Shown: positions 51,008 through 63,866, numbered from the stretch's first letter. The stretch: DNA of 64,000 bases from Chromobacterium violaceum ATCC 12472 (GCF_000007705.1 NC_005085.1:3667752-3731751); one strand, 5' to 3'. Numbers and translations are program-made. Notes: a model not told the origin generated them from the sequence alone.

Positions 51008-52588
51008 TTATTTCAAGCCAACACTAACGAAATTGACCCGTCCATAAGGATTGACCGCGTAGCCGCTCACCTCCTTGCGCGCCAAGCCATAGGCGATGGG
51101 ATGCGCCAGCGGCAGCCACAGCGCCTGCTCGTGGATGATGCGCTGGGCCGCCTGGTACAGCTTTGCCCGGGTCTTGAAGTCGCTGGTCTTCTTGCCGTCG
51201 GCGATCAGCTTGTCCAGCCTGCCGTCGCAATAGCGGGCGAAATTGGTGCCGGACTGCACCGCCGGGCAGGAAAACTGCGGCGTCAGGAAATTGTCCGGGT
51301 CGCCGTTGTCGCCGGCCCAGCCCATGAACAGCATCTCGTGTTCGCCGGCCTTGCCGCGCTTGATCAGCTCGCCCCACTCCAGCACCTTGATCTGCAGCTT
51401 GACGCCCACCTTGGCGAGGTCCGCCTGCAACATCTCCGCGCCGGCCTTGGGATTGGGATTCAGCGTGCTGCCGCTGGGGCGCACCCATACCGTGGCGTCG
51501 AAGCCGTTGGGGTAGCCCGCCTGCGCCAGCAGCTTCTTCGCCTGCGCCGGATCATAGGCATAGGGCTTGATGGCCTTGTCGTAACTCCAGGTATTGGGCG
51601 GATAAACCAGGCTGGCGGCCCCGGCTGTATTGCCGAACACCGTCTTCAGATAATTGGCCTTGTCGAAGGCGAGGTTGAGCGCCTGTCGCACCTGCGGGTT
51701 GTCCAGCGGCTTCTTCTGGCTGTTGAAGGCGACGAAGGCGGTCATGAAGGCCGGCGTCTGCGACACCTGCAGCCTGCCATCCGTCTTGGCCGCCTGCACG
51801 TCCTGCGGCTTGGGCGACAGCGCGATCTGGCATTCGCCGGCGCGCAGCTTCTGCAGCCTGACATTCGAATCCGGCGTGATCGCGTAGATCAGCGCCGACA
51901 CCTTGGGCTTGGCGCCGAAGTAGGTCGGATTCGGCGCATAGCGCACCAGCGCGTCCTTGGAGAAGCTCCTGAACACGAAAGGCCCGGTGCCGATCGGCTT
52001 GCTGTTGAGTTCGCCGGTCTTGCCCGCGGCCAGCAGCTGGGCCATGTATTCGGCGGAATAGATGGAGGCGAAGCCCATGGTCAAGCTGGACAAGAAGGTG
52101 GCTTCCGGGTAATTGAGCTCGAAGCGCACCGTCAGCGGATCCAGCTTGCGCACCGCCTTGATCAGCTTGGGAAACTGCATGGACTGCGCATGCGGATAGC
52201 CGGCGGGCGCGGTCTTGTACCAGGCATTGTCCGGATTCAGCATGCGGTCGAAGGTCTGCACGACGTCGTCGGCGTTCAGCTTGCGCGTCGGCTTGAAATA
52301 GTCGGTGCCGTGGAAGCTGACGCCGGACCGCAGGTGAAAGGTGTAAGCCAGGCCGTCGGCGCTGACCTCCCAGCTGCCGGCCAGGCCCGGCCGCAGCTTG
52401 CCGGCGGCGGCGTCGTATTCCACCAGGCGGTCCATCAACACGTCTGCCGAGGCGTTGGTGGTGACCAGCGAGTTGTACTGCACCACGTCGAAACCTTCCG
52501 GATTGGCGTCGGTGCATACGGTCAGGGGTTTGGCCGCCAAGGCGGCCAGCGGCAGGACCGCCAGCGCGGCGGCGCTCAGTTTCTTCAT
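51008..52588 (-). CDS. Peptide ABC transporter substrate-binding protein (DppA/OppA family)
   Basis: 526 residues. Signal peptide about 1-18 (MKKLSAAALAVLPLAALA). SBP_bac_5 family: TYTFHLRSGVSFHGTDYF-like strand (AYTFHLRSGVSFHG), KPIGTGPFVF, VAFNSQKKPLDNPQVRQALNLAFDK and LFMGWAGDNGDPDNFL. The mature protein binds di- or oligopeptides in the periplasm. No permease or ATPase genes are adjacent, so it must supply a transporter coded elsewhere. AGGAGAACAAT precedes ATG 52588. Confidence 0.92.
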   Translation of the reverse strand: MKKLSAAALAVLPLAALAAKPLTVCTDANPEGFDVVQYNSLVTTNASADVLMDRLVEYDAAAGKLRPGLAGSWEVSADGLAYTFHLRSGVSFHGTDYFKPTRKLNADDVVQTFDRMLNPDNAWYKTAPAGYPHAQSMQFPKLIKAVRKLDPLTVRFELNYPEATFLSSLTMGFASIYSAEYMAQLLAAGKTGELNSKPIGTGPFVFRSFSKDALVRYAPNPTYFGAKPKVSALIYAITPDSNVRLQKLRAGECQIALSPKPQDVQAAKTDGRLQVSQTPAFMTAFVAFNSQKKPLDNPQVRQALNLAFDKANYLKTVFGNTAGAASLVYPPNTWSYDKAIKPYAYDPAQAKKLLAQAGYPNGFDATVWVRPSGSTLNPNPKAGAEMLQADLAKVGVKLQIKVLEWGELIKRGKAGEHEMLFMGWAGDNGDPDNFLTPQFSCPAVQSGTNFARYCDGRLDKLIADGKKTSDFKTRAKLYQAAQRIIHEQALWLPLAHPIAYGLARKEVSGYAVNPYGRVNFVSVGLK

Positions 52589-52845
52589 ATTGTTCTCCTA
52601 GCTGCCGGGCGGACATGCCGCCCGCATTACCGGCATAGGGTAAGCCAAGCGCACGGAGAAACCAATGATTTAATCCACATATTGATATAAGACGGCTGCC
52701 GCCCGGACCAATCCACGCCGCGGGCGCGGCAGCCGGCCTGGCTCCACAGTCGCGCCGGCCAGGCGATGCGTCCGCCCATTCTCCCGGAGAGCCTCCCCAG
52801 ACTGCGGCCTGCCGGAGCCGCGCCTCCCAAGCGCCGCGGCCCGTC

Positions 52846-54840
52846 CTAGAGCAAGCGTTGCTGAAACTCCTGGGCCGACAGCGCCGGGCTGCACAGATAG
52901 CCCTGGTACTCCTGGCAGCCGCGCTCGGCCAGCCAGGCCAGCTGCGCCTCGGTTTCCACCCCCTCCGCCACCATGTTCAGTCCCATCATCCGGCACAGGG
53001 TGGTGATCAGTTCGGCGATGGCCGGCTTGTCGTCCAGATCGGCGATGAAGGAACGGTCGATTTTCAGCGAGGTCAGCGGATAGCGCTGCAGGTAGGCCAG
53101 GTTGGAGTAGCCGGTGCCGAAATCGTCGACCGCGATGCGCACGCCCAGCGCGCGCATGGCCTGCAGCGTGCTCATGGTCTGCTCATCGTGCCCCAGCAGC
53201 ACCGACTCGGTGATCTCCAGCTCCAACCGGTCCGGCTGGCAGCCGCTGTCGGCCAGTATCTGCTCGACCTGGCCCGGCAGGCCGGGATCGACGAACTGGC
53301 AGGCGGACAGGTTGACCGACACCAGCAGATCCAGCCCACGGTCGCGCCATTGCCGCTGCTGGCGGGCGGCCTGGAGCAGTATCTGCCTGCCCAGCTCCAT
53401 CACCATGCCGCAGTCCTCGCACATGGGGATGAAGCTATCGGGCATCAGCAGGCCGCGCTGCGGATGCCGCCAGCGCGCCAGCGCCTCGGCGCCCACCACC
53501 CGCCCGCTGGCGATGTCCACCCGCGGCTGGAAGTAGGCGATGAATTCGCCGCAATCCAGGCCGCGGCGGATATCGTTCTCCAGCGCCAGCTGCGCCTGGC
53601 TGCGCGCCTCCAGCGCCGGCGTGAAGAACATCAGGTTGTTGCGCCCGGCGTCCTTGGCGGCGTACATCGCCAGGTCGGCATGGCGCATCATCTGCTCAAG
53701 GTCCAGCTCCCTGCCTTCGCAGACGCTGATGCCGATCGACGCCGACACGCCGACGTCCATCCCTTCCAGCCGCATCGGCACCGACAGCGCCTGCAGGATG
53801 CGGCGCGCCAGCGCCTCGGCGCGTTCCGCCACCTGCGGCGCGCTCAGCATAACCAGGAACTCGTCGCCGCCCAGCCGCGCCGCCTTCTCGTCATGGCCGA
53901 GCAGGCCGACCAGCCGGCCGGCCATCCGGATCAGCAGCTCGTCGCCGCAGGCGTGGCCCAGCGAGTCGTTGACGTTCTTGAAGCGGTCCAGGTCGATGAA
54001 CATCAGCGCCACTTGGCGGCCATTGCGCAGCGCCTGCTGCAGATGCGGCAACAGCTCGCTGCGGATGCCGTTACGGTTGGGCAAGCCGGTCAGCACGTCG
54101 TGGTTGGCCAGGAAACTGGCACGCGCCTCGGCGTGCTTGAGATCGGTGATGTCCACCTCGCTGACCAGCAGCGCGTCCTGGCCGGTGACCGCGTCGCGGC
54201 AGGCGCGGGCCGCGACCTCGTGCCAGCGCATGCCCTCGCGGGTGTTGACCCGCGCCAGCAGCCGCGCCTCGCCGCAGGCCGCCACGCCCTGGCGCAGCTG
54301 CTGCCAATCGTTGTCGTGGACAAAATGCTGGCGCCAGCCTTCGCCCGCCACCGCCACCCGCTCCCGTGAGGCCGGGTTGCGGTACAGCGCGCCGCCGTTG
54401 CCGTCGTAAAGCGTGATCAGCACCGAGGTGTGCAGCAGCGCCTCCGTGCTGCGCAGGGACGCCGGATCGGCGCTCAGGCTGTTCTGCGCCTCGCAGAACA
54501 TCAGCATGCGGCCATTCACCCGTATGCCGCGGAATTTCACCTTGAGCACGCTGGGGCGGCCATTGGGGTACAGCGTCCAGCTTTCGACAAAGCTGGCGCC
54601 TTCGCGCTCGAAGTCCTGCTGATACTGGGCCAGCCGCTGCGCCACCGACACCGACATGTCGCGCGCCATGTCGCGCGTCTGCAATTCCAGCAGGCTGCCC
54701 GCCCCCCAGACCTGCAGCGCGGCCTCATTGGCCCAGAACACCCGCCTGTGATCGATGTCGAAAATCCACACCGGCAGGCTCAGGGCCTCCAGCAGCTCCA
54801 GGTTGCCCCCCTGCCAGGAAAGTACGCTCTTCATCGGCAT
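52846..54840 (-). CDS. PAS-PAS-GGDEF-EAL cyclic-di-GMP protein
   Basis: 664 residues, no membrane segments. Two PAS-like domains (about 12-120 and 130-238, the second ending SEVDITDLKHAEAR), a GGDEF domain with intact GGDEF at 324-328 (RLGGDEFLVML), and an EAL domain with EAL at 452-454, DDFGTGYSNLAYLQRYP and EGVETEAQL. Both active sites look intact, so it could make and degrade c-di-GMP; the inhibitory R-x-x-D site before GGDEF is missing (GHDE instead). Cytosolic signals sensed by the PAS domains are unknown. Single gene. Confidence 0.93.
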   Translation of the reverse strand: MPMKSVLSWQGGNLELLEALSLPVWIFDIDHRRVFWANEAALQVWGAGSLLELQTRDMARDMSVSVAQRLAQYQQDFEREGASFVESWTLYPNGRPSVLKVKFRGIRVNGRMLMFCEAQNSLSADPASLRSTEALLHTSVLITLYDGNGGALYRNPASRERVAVAGEGWRQHFVHDNDWQQLRQGVAACGEARLLARVNTREGMRWHEVAARACRDAVTGQDALLVSEVDITDLKHAEARASFLANHDVLTGLPNRNGIRSELLPHLQQALRNGRQVALMFIDLDRFKNVNDSLGHACGDELLIRMAGRLVGLLGHDEKAARLGGDEFLVMLSAPQVAERAEALARRILQALSVPMRLEGMDVGVSASIGISVCEGRELDLEQMMRHADLAMYAAKDAGRNNLMFFTPALEARSQAQLALENDIRRGLDCGEFIAYFQPRVDIASGRVVGAEALARWRHPQRGLLMPDSFIPMCEDCGMVMELGRQILLQAARQQRQWRDRGLDLLVSVNLSACQFVDPGLPGQVEQILADSGCQPDRLELEITESVLLGHDEQTMSTLQAMRALGVRIAVDDFGTGYSNLAYLQRYPLTSLKIDRSFIADLDDKPAIAELITTLCRMMGLNMVAEGVETEAQLAWLAERGCQEYQGYLCSPALSAQEFQQRLL

Positions 54841-54987
54841 GTCCGCCGCTAACCTTTTATTTATTCATCAAAAAATCGCCGCGCGACTGCCATCGCGAGC
54901 GCCCGCCATTGTAGCAAACACGTCTCATTTCCTGACGCGTTTTTTTTATTCCACGGCGTGGCTGCGCTGGAGGACGCCGCAAACACA

Positions 54988-55016
54988 ATAAAAAAACAGG
55001 GCGCATGCGCCCTGTT
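54988..55016 (-). terminator. Terminator of the TehB-like gene
   Basis: AACAGGGCGC and GCGCCCTGTT, a perfect palindrome; minus strand continues TTTTTATTGTG. Confidence 0.85.
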
Positions 55017-55039
55017 CTTCATCGATGGCAAACGGCGGA

Positions 55040-55675
55040 TCAGGCGGCCTGCTTCTGCGCGAATAGCCTGGCCATGCTGTGATGGTGAGGATGGCCGTGG
55101 CTGAGGTCCAGGGCGAATTCCTCCTGGTAGGCCAATGGCGTCAACCCTGAAAACTGATCGCGCAGCTCGCCCTGCCGGTAATAATGTCTGACATAGGCGG
55201 CAGTCTCGCTGACGCCACCGCCGCGGCCTGTGCAGCCGGGGTCGTCGGCCAAGAACACCGCGGCGAACAAATACCCTCCCGGCTCCAGGCCGGCCATCAT
55301 CGCCTTGGCCAGACGCTCGCCGGCGACGGCATCCACATGATCCAGCGCGGTATAGGCGACGATGATGCGGTAACGCTGCGGCTCGATGTCCAGCTCGGTC
55401 AGGTTGACCACCTTGCCGCTGACGTCGAGGTGGCGCTCATCGGCCCGCTCGCCCAAGCTCGCGATCGCTTCGGAGGACTCGTCCACGCCGAACATGGAAA
55501 ACCCGCGGCTGGCCAGGTAGAAAGCATTCCGCCCCTGCCCGCAGGCCAGGTCCAGCCCCTGCCCGCCGCCTTCCACGCCGTATTTTTCGAGGAAATACAT
55601 CAGAGACAGTGCCGGCCTGTCGCCATAAAAGGAACTGTTTTTGCGATAAAACGCGTCGAAATTAGCGAAACACAT
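55040..55675 (-). CDS. Class I SAM-dependent methyltransferase, TehB-like
   Basis: 211 residues. Motif I GLDLACGQGRNAFYLASRGF followed by VDESSEAI is that of the TehB/thiopurine-type small methyltransferases, whose members methylate tellurite, selenite or thiols. The C-terminus has a His cluster (HGHPHHHSM) that could bind a metal. ATG 55675 follows AGAGGAT closely; a start 15 codons earlier is possible. The long AT-rich upstream region to 55800 should carry its promoter. Confidence 0.82.
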   Translation of the reverse strand: MCFANFDAFYRKNSSFYGDRPALSLMYFLEKYGVEGGGQGLDLACGQGRNAFYLASRGFSMFGVDESSEAIASLGERADERHLDVSGKVVNLTELDIEPQRYRIIVAYTALDHVDAVAGERLAKAMMAGLEPGGYLFAAVFLADDPGCTGRGGGVSETAAYVRHYYRQGELRDQFSGLTPLAYQEEFALDLSHGHPHHHSMARLFAQKQAA

Positions 55676-55829
55676 ATCCTCTGCCCCTGCTCTACCTACC
55701 CAAAATGTGCCGACGCCCATCCTGCGCGCCAGACTATTGCCTGCTGCTCCTTAGTGATAGTTCGAACACGAATGTAAGACTACTTAGTTATTGTTTCTAA
55801 GTATTTGTACGTAAACATCCCTTGGACAT

Positions 55830-55863
55830 AAAAACCCCGCCCGGCTTTCGCCCGGGCGGGGTC
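55830..55863 (-). terminator. Terminator of the glycine cleavage operon
   Basis: Minus strand ACCCCGCCCGGG and CCGGGCGGGGT pair over CGAAAG, then TTTTATG. Confidence 0.85.
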
Positions 55864-55889
55864 TGGATCAGCTGCGCCAGCCGAACAGT

Positions 55890-58742
<2,853 letters not shown>

Positions 58743-58834
58743 GCTTGGGACTTCCTTCTTTGCGGCGGCCTGGGCGAGGCCGTGCCGGGAAAAACAACGC
58801 CCCGGCGTCTGGCGACGGCGGGGCGGTCAGGCTA

Positions 58835-59221
58835 TCAGGCGCCGATTTCCTTGGCGTAGGCGGCGGCGTCCATCAGGCCGTTCAGATCGGCGGCGTTGGC
58901 CGGCTTGATCTTGAAGAACCAGCCGTCGCCGTACGGATCGCTGTTGGCCAGCTCCGGCTCGCCCTCCAGCTCCTCGTTGACGGCCAGCACTTCGCCGGCG
59001 ATCGGACAGTAGACGTCGGAAGCGGCCTTCACCGACTCCACCACGCCGGCCTGCTCATCCTTGGCCAGACTCGCGCCGACTTTCGGCAGCTCGACGAAGA
59101 CGATGTCGCCCAGCAATTCCTGCGCGTGCGCGGTGATGCCCACGGTCACGGAGCCGTCGGCTTCCAGGCGCAGCCATTCGTGGCTGTCGACGTATTTCAG
59201 TTCGGCGGGAATGTTGCTCAT
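58835..59221 (-). CDS. gcvH: Glycine cleavage H-protein
   Basis: 128 residues. Lipoylation site Lys65 in [15 protein letters not shown]-terminal [15 protein letters not shown] is typical. It shuttles the aminomethyl arm between GcvP and GcvT. GGAGAAAACG precedes ATG 59221. The gap to gcvT is 56 bases. Confidence 0.97.
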   Translation of the reverse strand: MSNIPAELKYVDSHEWLRLEADGSVTVGITAHAQELLGDIVFVELPKVGASLAKDEQAGVVESVKAASDVYCPIAGEVLAVNEELEGEPELANSDPYGDGWFFKIKPANAADLNGLMDAAAYAKEIGA

Positions 59222-59277
59222 CTCGTTTTCTCCAGATGTATTGATGATCGGGATGGCGGCGCGGCGCGCCGGCCGGT

Positions 59278-60366
59278 TTATTCGAATACTTTCTTGCCGT
59301 TGCGGACGAAGGGCATCTTCACCACGCGGACGTCGGTCAGCGTGCCGCGCAGGTCCACCTGGGCGGCGGCGCCGGTGGCGGCCGGCACGCGGGCGATGGC
59401 GATGGAATGCTTCAGCGTAGGCGAGAAGGTGCCGCTGGTGATCACGCCTTCGCCGACGCTCTCCACCACCACCTTCAGGCCTTCGCGCAGCACGCCGCGG
59501 CCTTCCAGCACCAGGCCCACCTGCTTCATCTTCACGCCGGCGGCCTTTTGCGCTTCCAGCGCCTCGCGGCCGTTGAACTTGCGCTCGGCCGGCTCCCAGG
59601 CGATGGTCCAGCCCATGCCGGCTTCCAGCGGCGACACGGTCTCGTCCATGTCGTGGCCGTACAGGTTCATGCCGGCTTCCAAGCGCAGCGTGTCGCGCGC
59701 GCCCAGGCCGATCGGCGACACGCCGGCGGCTTGCAATTGATGGAAGAAGGAAATGGCCTGATCGGCCGGGACCATGATTTCCAGGCCGTCTTCGCCGGTA
59801 TAGCCGGTGCGGGCGTAGAACCACTCGCCCTGCGGCAGGCCCTGGAACACTTTCAGCGCGCGGATGGCCTCGGCCAGCTCCGGCTTGATGGAACAGACTT
59901 TTTGAATCGCCTTGGGGCCCTGCACCGCCAGCATCGCCAGGTCGCGGCGCACCTTCAGCGCCACGTCGAAGCCGGCCTTCTGGCTTTCCATCCAGGCCAA
60001 GTCTTTCTCGGTGGTGCCGGCGTTGACCACCATGCGGTAGCCGTAGGCAGTGAGGTAGACGATCAGGTCGTCGACGACGGTGCCTTCCGGGGTCAGCATG
60101 CCGGAATACAGCGCCTTGCCCTCGAAGCCGAGCTTGGCCACGTCGTTAGCGATCAGTTTTTGCAGCCAGGCCTTGGCGTCGGCGCCGGTGATGTCGATCA
60201 CCGTCATGTGCGAGACGTCGAACATGCCCGCGTCGCTGCGGACGATTTCGTGCTCTTTCAGCTGGGAACCATAGTGGATGGGCATTTCCCAACCGGCGAA
60301 ATCGACCATCTTGGCGCCGGCGGCGATATGGGCATCAAACAGCGGGGTACGTTTCGGGGCCGTCAT
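59278..60366 (-). CDS. gcvT: Aminomethyltransferase, T-protein
   Basis: 362 residues. It releases ammonia from the H-protein arm and makes 5,10-methylene-tetrahydrofolate. Blocks [48 protein letters not shown] and [22 protein letters not shown] are diagnostic (read as separate blocks). First gene of the operon, directly behind the glycine riboswitch. Confidence 0.97.
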   Translation of the reverse strand: MTAPKRTPLFDAHIAAGAKMVDFAGWEMPIHYGSQLKEHEIVRSDAGMFDVSHMTVIDITGADAKAWLQKLIANDVAKLGFEGKALYSGMLTPEGTVVDDLIVYLTAYGYRMVVNAGTTEKDLAWMESQKAGFDVALKVRRDLAMLAVQGPKAIQKVCSIKPELAEAIRALKVFQGLPQGEWFYARTGYTGEDGLEIMVPADQAISFFHQLQAAGVSPIGLGARDTLRLEAGMNLYGHDMDETVSPLEAGMGWTIAWEPAERKFNGREALEAQKAAGVKMKQVGLVLEGRGVLREGLKVVVESVGEGVITSGTFSPTLKHSIAIARVPAATGAAAQVDLRGTLTDVRVVKMPFVRNGKKVFE

Positions 60367-60407
60367 GGCGCGGTTCCTTCGAGAATAGTGTGGATAGCCT
60401 CATCAAC

Positions 60408-60603
60408 CACACCCCTCTGTCCCTGCACCTGAGATTTTCCGGCCGGATAAGCCGTTAGCCCCTTCGGTGGGCGTCGCGCGGACGCCGCTCTCCAGATTGC
60501 GCGAACCGGCTGCCGCCGGCCCGATGATACAGTCCTTTTGCCTGAGCGATTGCGGGTGCGCTTGCGCCTTCGGCGGCGGCCAGAAAGCCGCTCTCTCCTG
60601 TAT
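60408..60603 (-). promoter_or_regulatory. Tandem glycine riboswitch
   Basis: Two aptamers of the gcvT type on the minus strand. Aptamer 1: GGAGAGAGCGGC (near 60603-60590) to GCTCAGGCAAAAGGAC. Aptamer 2: CTGGAGAGCGGCG (near 60495-60483) through CACCGAAGGGGCTAACGG to ATCTCAGGTGCAGGGACAG near 60410. The conserved GGAGAG starts and the (A)GG-C-A-x-x-GGACAG ends are both seen twice, so cooperative glycine binding is expected, switching gcvTHP on when glycine is high. Confidence 0.93.
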
Positions 60604-60732
60604 GACCCGGCGATTATGGTGTCAGTATCCGGGCCTTGGCAAGCCAATATTATTTCTACGTAAAACAGTCTGAATAAATGTTTTTGAAGGAAAAAAAACG
60701 CGCCATTTCCCTCATCACAACCATTCGAAAAT

Positions 60733-60765
60733 GAAAAAAGCGCAGGCTGCCGCGCTGCGCTTTTC
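60733..60765 (-). terminator. Terminator of the permease gene
   Basis: AAAAGCGCAG and CTGCGCTTTT pair over a GC-rich loop; minus strand continues TTCATTTTC. Confidence 0.85.
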
Positions 60766-60782
60766 GTTGATCCGCACGCGGA

Positions 60783-62114
60783 TCAATCGGCCGCGTACCG
60801 CTCCTTCAACTGCCAGACATAAATGGGCAGGCCCATCAGCAACAGCAGCATGCCCCACATCACGATGTCGGCGCCGGAGCCGTACAGCGCCCACAGCGAG
60901 TAGACGAAGCCGATGCCGGCGAAGAAACCGGGCGCGATGTAATCCTTGGCCGTGAACGCCTTGCCGCGCATCAGCATGATGGCGATCAGCGCCATCGAGC
61001 AGAAAGCGTAGGGCAGCAGCGTAGTGGCGGTGGCCAGCAGGATGATGAACTCGAAGATCTTCACCCCGCTGTCGCCGCCTGCGTACTTCATCGCCATCAG
61101 AATGGTGACCAGCGCGCTGGACAGCACCAGGCCGAAGATGGGCACGCCGGCCGCGTTGCGCTGGTCGAAACGGCTGGGGAACAACCCGTCCTTGGCAGCC
61201 GCCGCCGGCACGTGGGCCTGCATCAGGCTCCAGCCGTTGAGCGCGCCGAAGCAGGACACCACTGCGCCGAAGCCCACCAGCCAGTAGCCCCAGTCGCCCC
61301 ACATCAGCCGCGCCGCATCGGCGAACGGCGCCTGCGAAGCCGCCAGCGTGTCCGCCGGCATCAGGCCCATCAGCGACACCGTGGACAGGATGTAGAGCAC
61401 GGTGGCCAGCAGCGTGCCTATCACTGTCGCGCGCGGAATGGTCTTCTCCGGCTCCACCACGTCGCCTGCCGGCACCGAGGCCGACTCCAGGCCGAGGAAG
61501 GCCCACAAGGTCAGCGCCATCGTCGCCGACAGCGAGGACAGCAGTGGCTTGCCATGAGGGTTGAACGCCAGGTTTTCCGGCTGGAAATGGAAGAAGCCGA
61601 TGAAGGTGACCGCCGCCAGCGGCAGCAGCTTCAGCAGCGTGGTCACCACAGCCACCACGCCCGAGCTGCGCGCGCCGCGGCTGTTGATCCAGGTGACGAC
61701 CCAGATCAGGCCGATGGCGACGGCGCCGGCCAGCGGCTCGCTATGCCCCAATATCGGGAAGAACACCTGCAGATAGCTGGTGGCCGCCACCGCCAGCGCG
61801 GCATTGCCCGCCCACAGCGCGATCCAGTAGCCCCAGGCGATCCAGAAGCCGGCGAAGTCGCCGAAGCCGGCGTGGATATAGGCGTAGGGTCCGCCCTCGC
61901 GCGGCAGGATGGACGACAGCCGGGCGAACACCAGCGCCAGGCAGATGGCGCCGCAGGAAGTCACCAGCCAGCCCAGCATGGACACGCCGCCGAACGGCGC
62001 CAGCGAGGCCGGCAGCAGGAAGACGCCGGAACCTATCATATTGCCCACCACCAGGGCGGTGCACATCCAGACTCCGAGCGAGCCCTTCTTTTGAGTGGAA
62101 CTGTTTTCGTTCAA
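60783..62114 (-). CDS. APC-superfamily amino acid permease/antiporter (AdiC-like)
   Basis: 443 residues with twelve membrane segments. The first helix motif GNMIGSGVFLLPASLAPFGG and FLGLESASVPAGDVVEPEKTIPRATVIGT are those of the arginine/agmatine and related basic amino acid antiporters; the size agrees with AdiC (about 445). No decarboxylase gene is adjacent, so the exchange partner is unknown. Start TTG 62114 is preferred, nine bases after GGAG; the frame opens at 62165 but that adds a hydrophilic leader without homology. Confidence 0.87.
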   Translation of the reverse strand: MNENSSTQKKGSLGVWMCTALVVGNMIGSGVFLLPASLAPFGGVSMLGWLVTSCGAICLALVFARLSSILPREGGPYAYIHAGFGDFAGFWIAWGYWIALWAGNAALAVAATSYLQVFFPILGHSEPLAGAVAIGLIWVVTWINSRGARSSGVVAVVTTLLKLLPLAAVTFIGFFHFQPENLAFNPHGKPLLSSLSATMALTLWAFLGLESASVPAGDVVEPEKTIPRATVIGTLLATVLYILSTVSLMGLMPADTLAASQAPFADAARLMWGDWGYWLVGFGAVVSCFGALNGWSLMQAHVPAAAAKDGLFPSRFDQRNAAGVPIFGLVLSSALVTILMAMKYAGGDSGVKIFEFIILLATATTLLPYAFCSMALIAIMLMRGKAFTAKDYIAPGFFAGIGFVYSLWALYGSGADIVMWGMLLLLMGLPIYVWQLKERYAAD

Positions 62115-62400
62115 ACCTGACTCTCCGTGGGGAACGAAAGCATCGCGCGCCGGGGATGGACACACCCGGCGCCAGACATGCGGGAAAGGTCAAAACCGCA
62201 TCGGCAAGCCTGTCGGCCATGGCTTCAAGATAGTTGAAACCGGGGCTCTCGGCTGCGCCGCAGCCGGTGGCGGCCTGCCGCCGCGCCAAAAAAAGGGCGC
62301 ATTAAAACACAGTTTTGACGTAAAAACATGTCGCATTGACGATTTTTTCAACAAAAATCCGTTAACAGACAGATGCTTATGTCATCGCAATGAAAAGTCG

Positions 62401-63297
62401 TCAGGAAAGAGGGAGTTGCAGCGGGCCGGCCGGCACGCGGCTCAATGACCAATTCGCCACAGCCCAAGGCCACAGCTCGTCCAGGCTTCCGCAATCCGCT
62501 GGCGGAACATGGCCCAGCCACGCCAGGGCCTCGCGCAGCTGCCGCGCGGCGTCGCGGGTCGAGATCGCCGGCGCCAGCGTCTGCTTGGACAGCTTCTCGC
62601 CGGCGGCATTGGTCAGCACCGGCAGATGGCAATAGCCGGGCGCGGATTGGCCCAACGCGTCGTAAACCGCCAGTTGCCGCGGCGTGGACACCAGCAGATC
62701 GGCGCCGCGGACGATATCGGTGACGCCCTGCTCGGCGTCGTCGACCACCACCGCCAGCTGATAGGCCCAGAAGCCGTCAGCGCGCAGCAGCACGAAGTCG
62801 CCGATGTCGCGCGCCAGATCCTGCCGATGCTCGCCCTGCAGCCGGTCATGCGCCGTCCACTCGCCCTCATCCACCCGCAGCCGCCAGGCGCGCCCCTCGC
62901 GGCCGTCTGGACAACCGTTGCGGCAGGTGCCGGGATAGACGTAGCCGTCCAGGCCCCGCCGCGCCGTCGCAGCGATCTCCTTGCGGGTGCAGCAGCAGGC
63001 GTAAGCGCGTCCTGAGGCGATCAGCCGCTCCAGCGCGGCGCGGTACAAGCCATGCCGGCGGCTCTGGTAAACCACCTCGCCGTCCCACTCGAAGCCGAAT
63101 GCCTCCAGCGTGCGCAGGATGTCGTCGGCCGCGCCGGGCACCTCGCGCGGCGGGTCCAGGTCTTCCATCCGCAGCAGCCACTCGCCGCCTCGGCTGCGCG
63201 CTTCCAGGTAACTGCCGATGGCGGTGCTGAGCGAACCCGCGTGCAGCAGGCCGGTGGGACTGGGGGCGAAACGGCCCCGGTAGAGTGCATTCGACAT
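62401..63297 (-). CDS. gluQ: Glutamyl-Q tRNA(Asp) synthetase
   Basis: 298 residues, a GluRS catalytic core without anticodon-binding domain. HIGH-like motif in GRFAPSPTGLLHAGSL, KMSKS-like KLSKQ in GEKLSKQTLAP. Zinc ligands Cys101, Cys103, Tyr121 and Cys125 (CCCTRKEI ... YPGTCRNGC). It attaches glutamate to queuosine at position 34 of tRNA-Asp. ATG 63297 is at the homologous start; the frame opens further upstream without a site. Confidence 0.93.
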   Translation of the reverse strand: MSNALYRGRFAPSPTGLLHAGSLSTAIGSYLEARSRGGEWLLRMEDLDPPREVPGAADDILRTLEAFGFEWDGEVVYQSRRHGLYRAALERLIASGRAYACCCTRKEIAATARRGLDGYVYPGTCRNGCPDGREGRAWRLRVDEGEWTAHDRLQGEHRQDLARDIGDFVLLRADGFWAYQLAVVVDDAEQGVTDIVRGADLLVSTPRQLAVYDALGQSAPGYCHLPVLTNAAGEKLSKQTLAPAISTRDAARQLREALAWLGHVPPADCGSLDELWPWAVANWSLSRVPAGPLQLPLS

Positions 63298-63389
63298 CGT
63301 GAGGGATTTGCCGGAGCGTCGGAACGAAGATTTATCGCTAAAATGACGATTATCCCGAATCACGACCCAGCCTTACTGAGGATACGAGA

Positions 63390-63713
63390 ATGGCGTACGT
63401 TGTAACCGATGCCTGTATCAAATGCAAATACACCGATTGCGTGGAGGTTTGTCCGGTGGACTGCTTCCGCGAAGGCCCCAACTTCCTGGCGATAGACCCG
63501 GACGAATGCATAGACTGCTCGCTGTGCGTGCCAGAATGCCCGGTCGGCGCCATTTACGCCGAGGACGACGTGCCCAAGGGCCAGGAGGCCTTCATCGCGC
63601 TCAACGCGGAACTGGCCAAGAACTGGCCGAGCATCGTCGAGCGCATCGACCCGCTGCCCGACCACGCGGACTGGGCGGACGTGAAGGACAAGCTGCCCTA
63701 CCTGGAACGCTGA
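63390..63713 (+). CDS. fdxA: Seven-iron ferredoxin FdxA
   Basis: 107 residues. Cysteines 9, 12, 17, 21, 25, 40, 43, 46 and 50 match Azotobacter ferredoxin I with an offset of one, giving one [3Fe-4S] and one [4Fe-4S] cluster. The C-terminal extension after residue 55 ([23 protein letters not shown]) is typical of the FdxA type. It is an essential electron carrier in many betaproteobacteria. TGAGGATACGAGA precedes ATG 63390; divergent from gluQ. Confidence 0.96.
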   Translation: MAYVVTDACIKCKYTDCVEVCPVDCFREGPNFLAIDPDECIDCSLCVPECPVGAIYAEDDVPKGQEAFIALNAELAKNWPSIVERIDPLPDHADWADVKDKLPYLER

Positions 63714-63866
63714 TCCCTCTCCCGCCGCAGGCAAAGACGGCCCTCCCGCCGCCTTTGCCCCTCCACCGGCTGCCGCCTCGAGCAGCCGAGTCCAACGACA
63801 AGCCTCTTTCGCGCCTAGCATCCGGCAGAATGGAGCCGGCGCCGCAAACATGCCTTGAGCCGGCTC

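Noticed and set aside
50620-51027. Open frames of 60-135 codons in the TetR to peptide-binding protein gap
   Set aside because: No ribosome sites, cross the TetR start and a terminator hairpin, and show no recognisable sequence.
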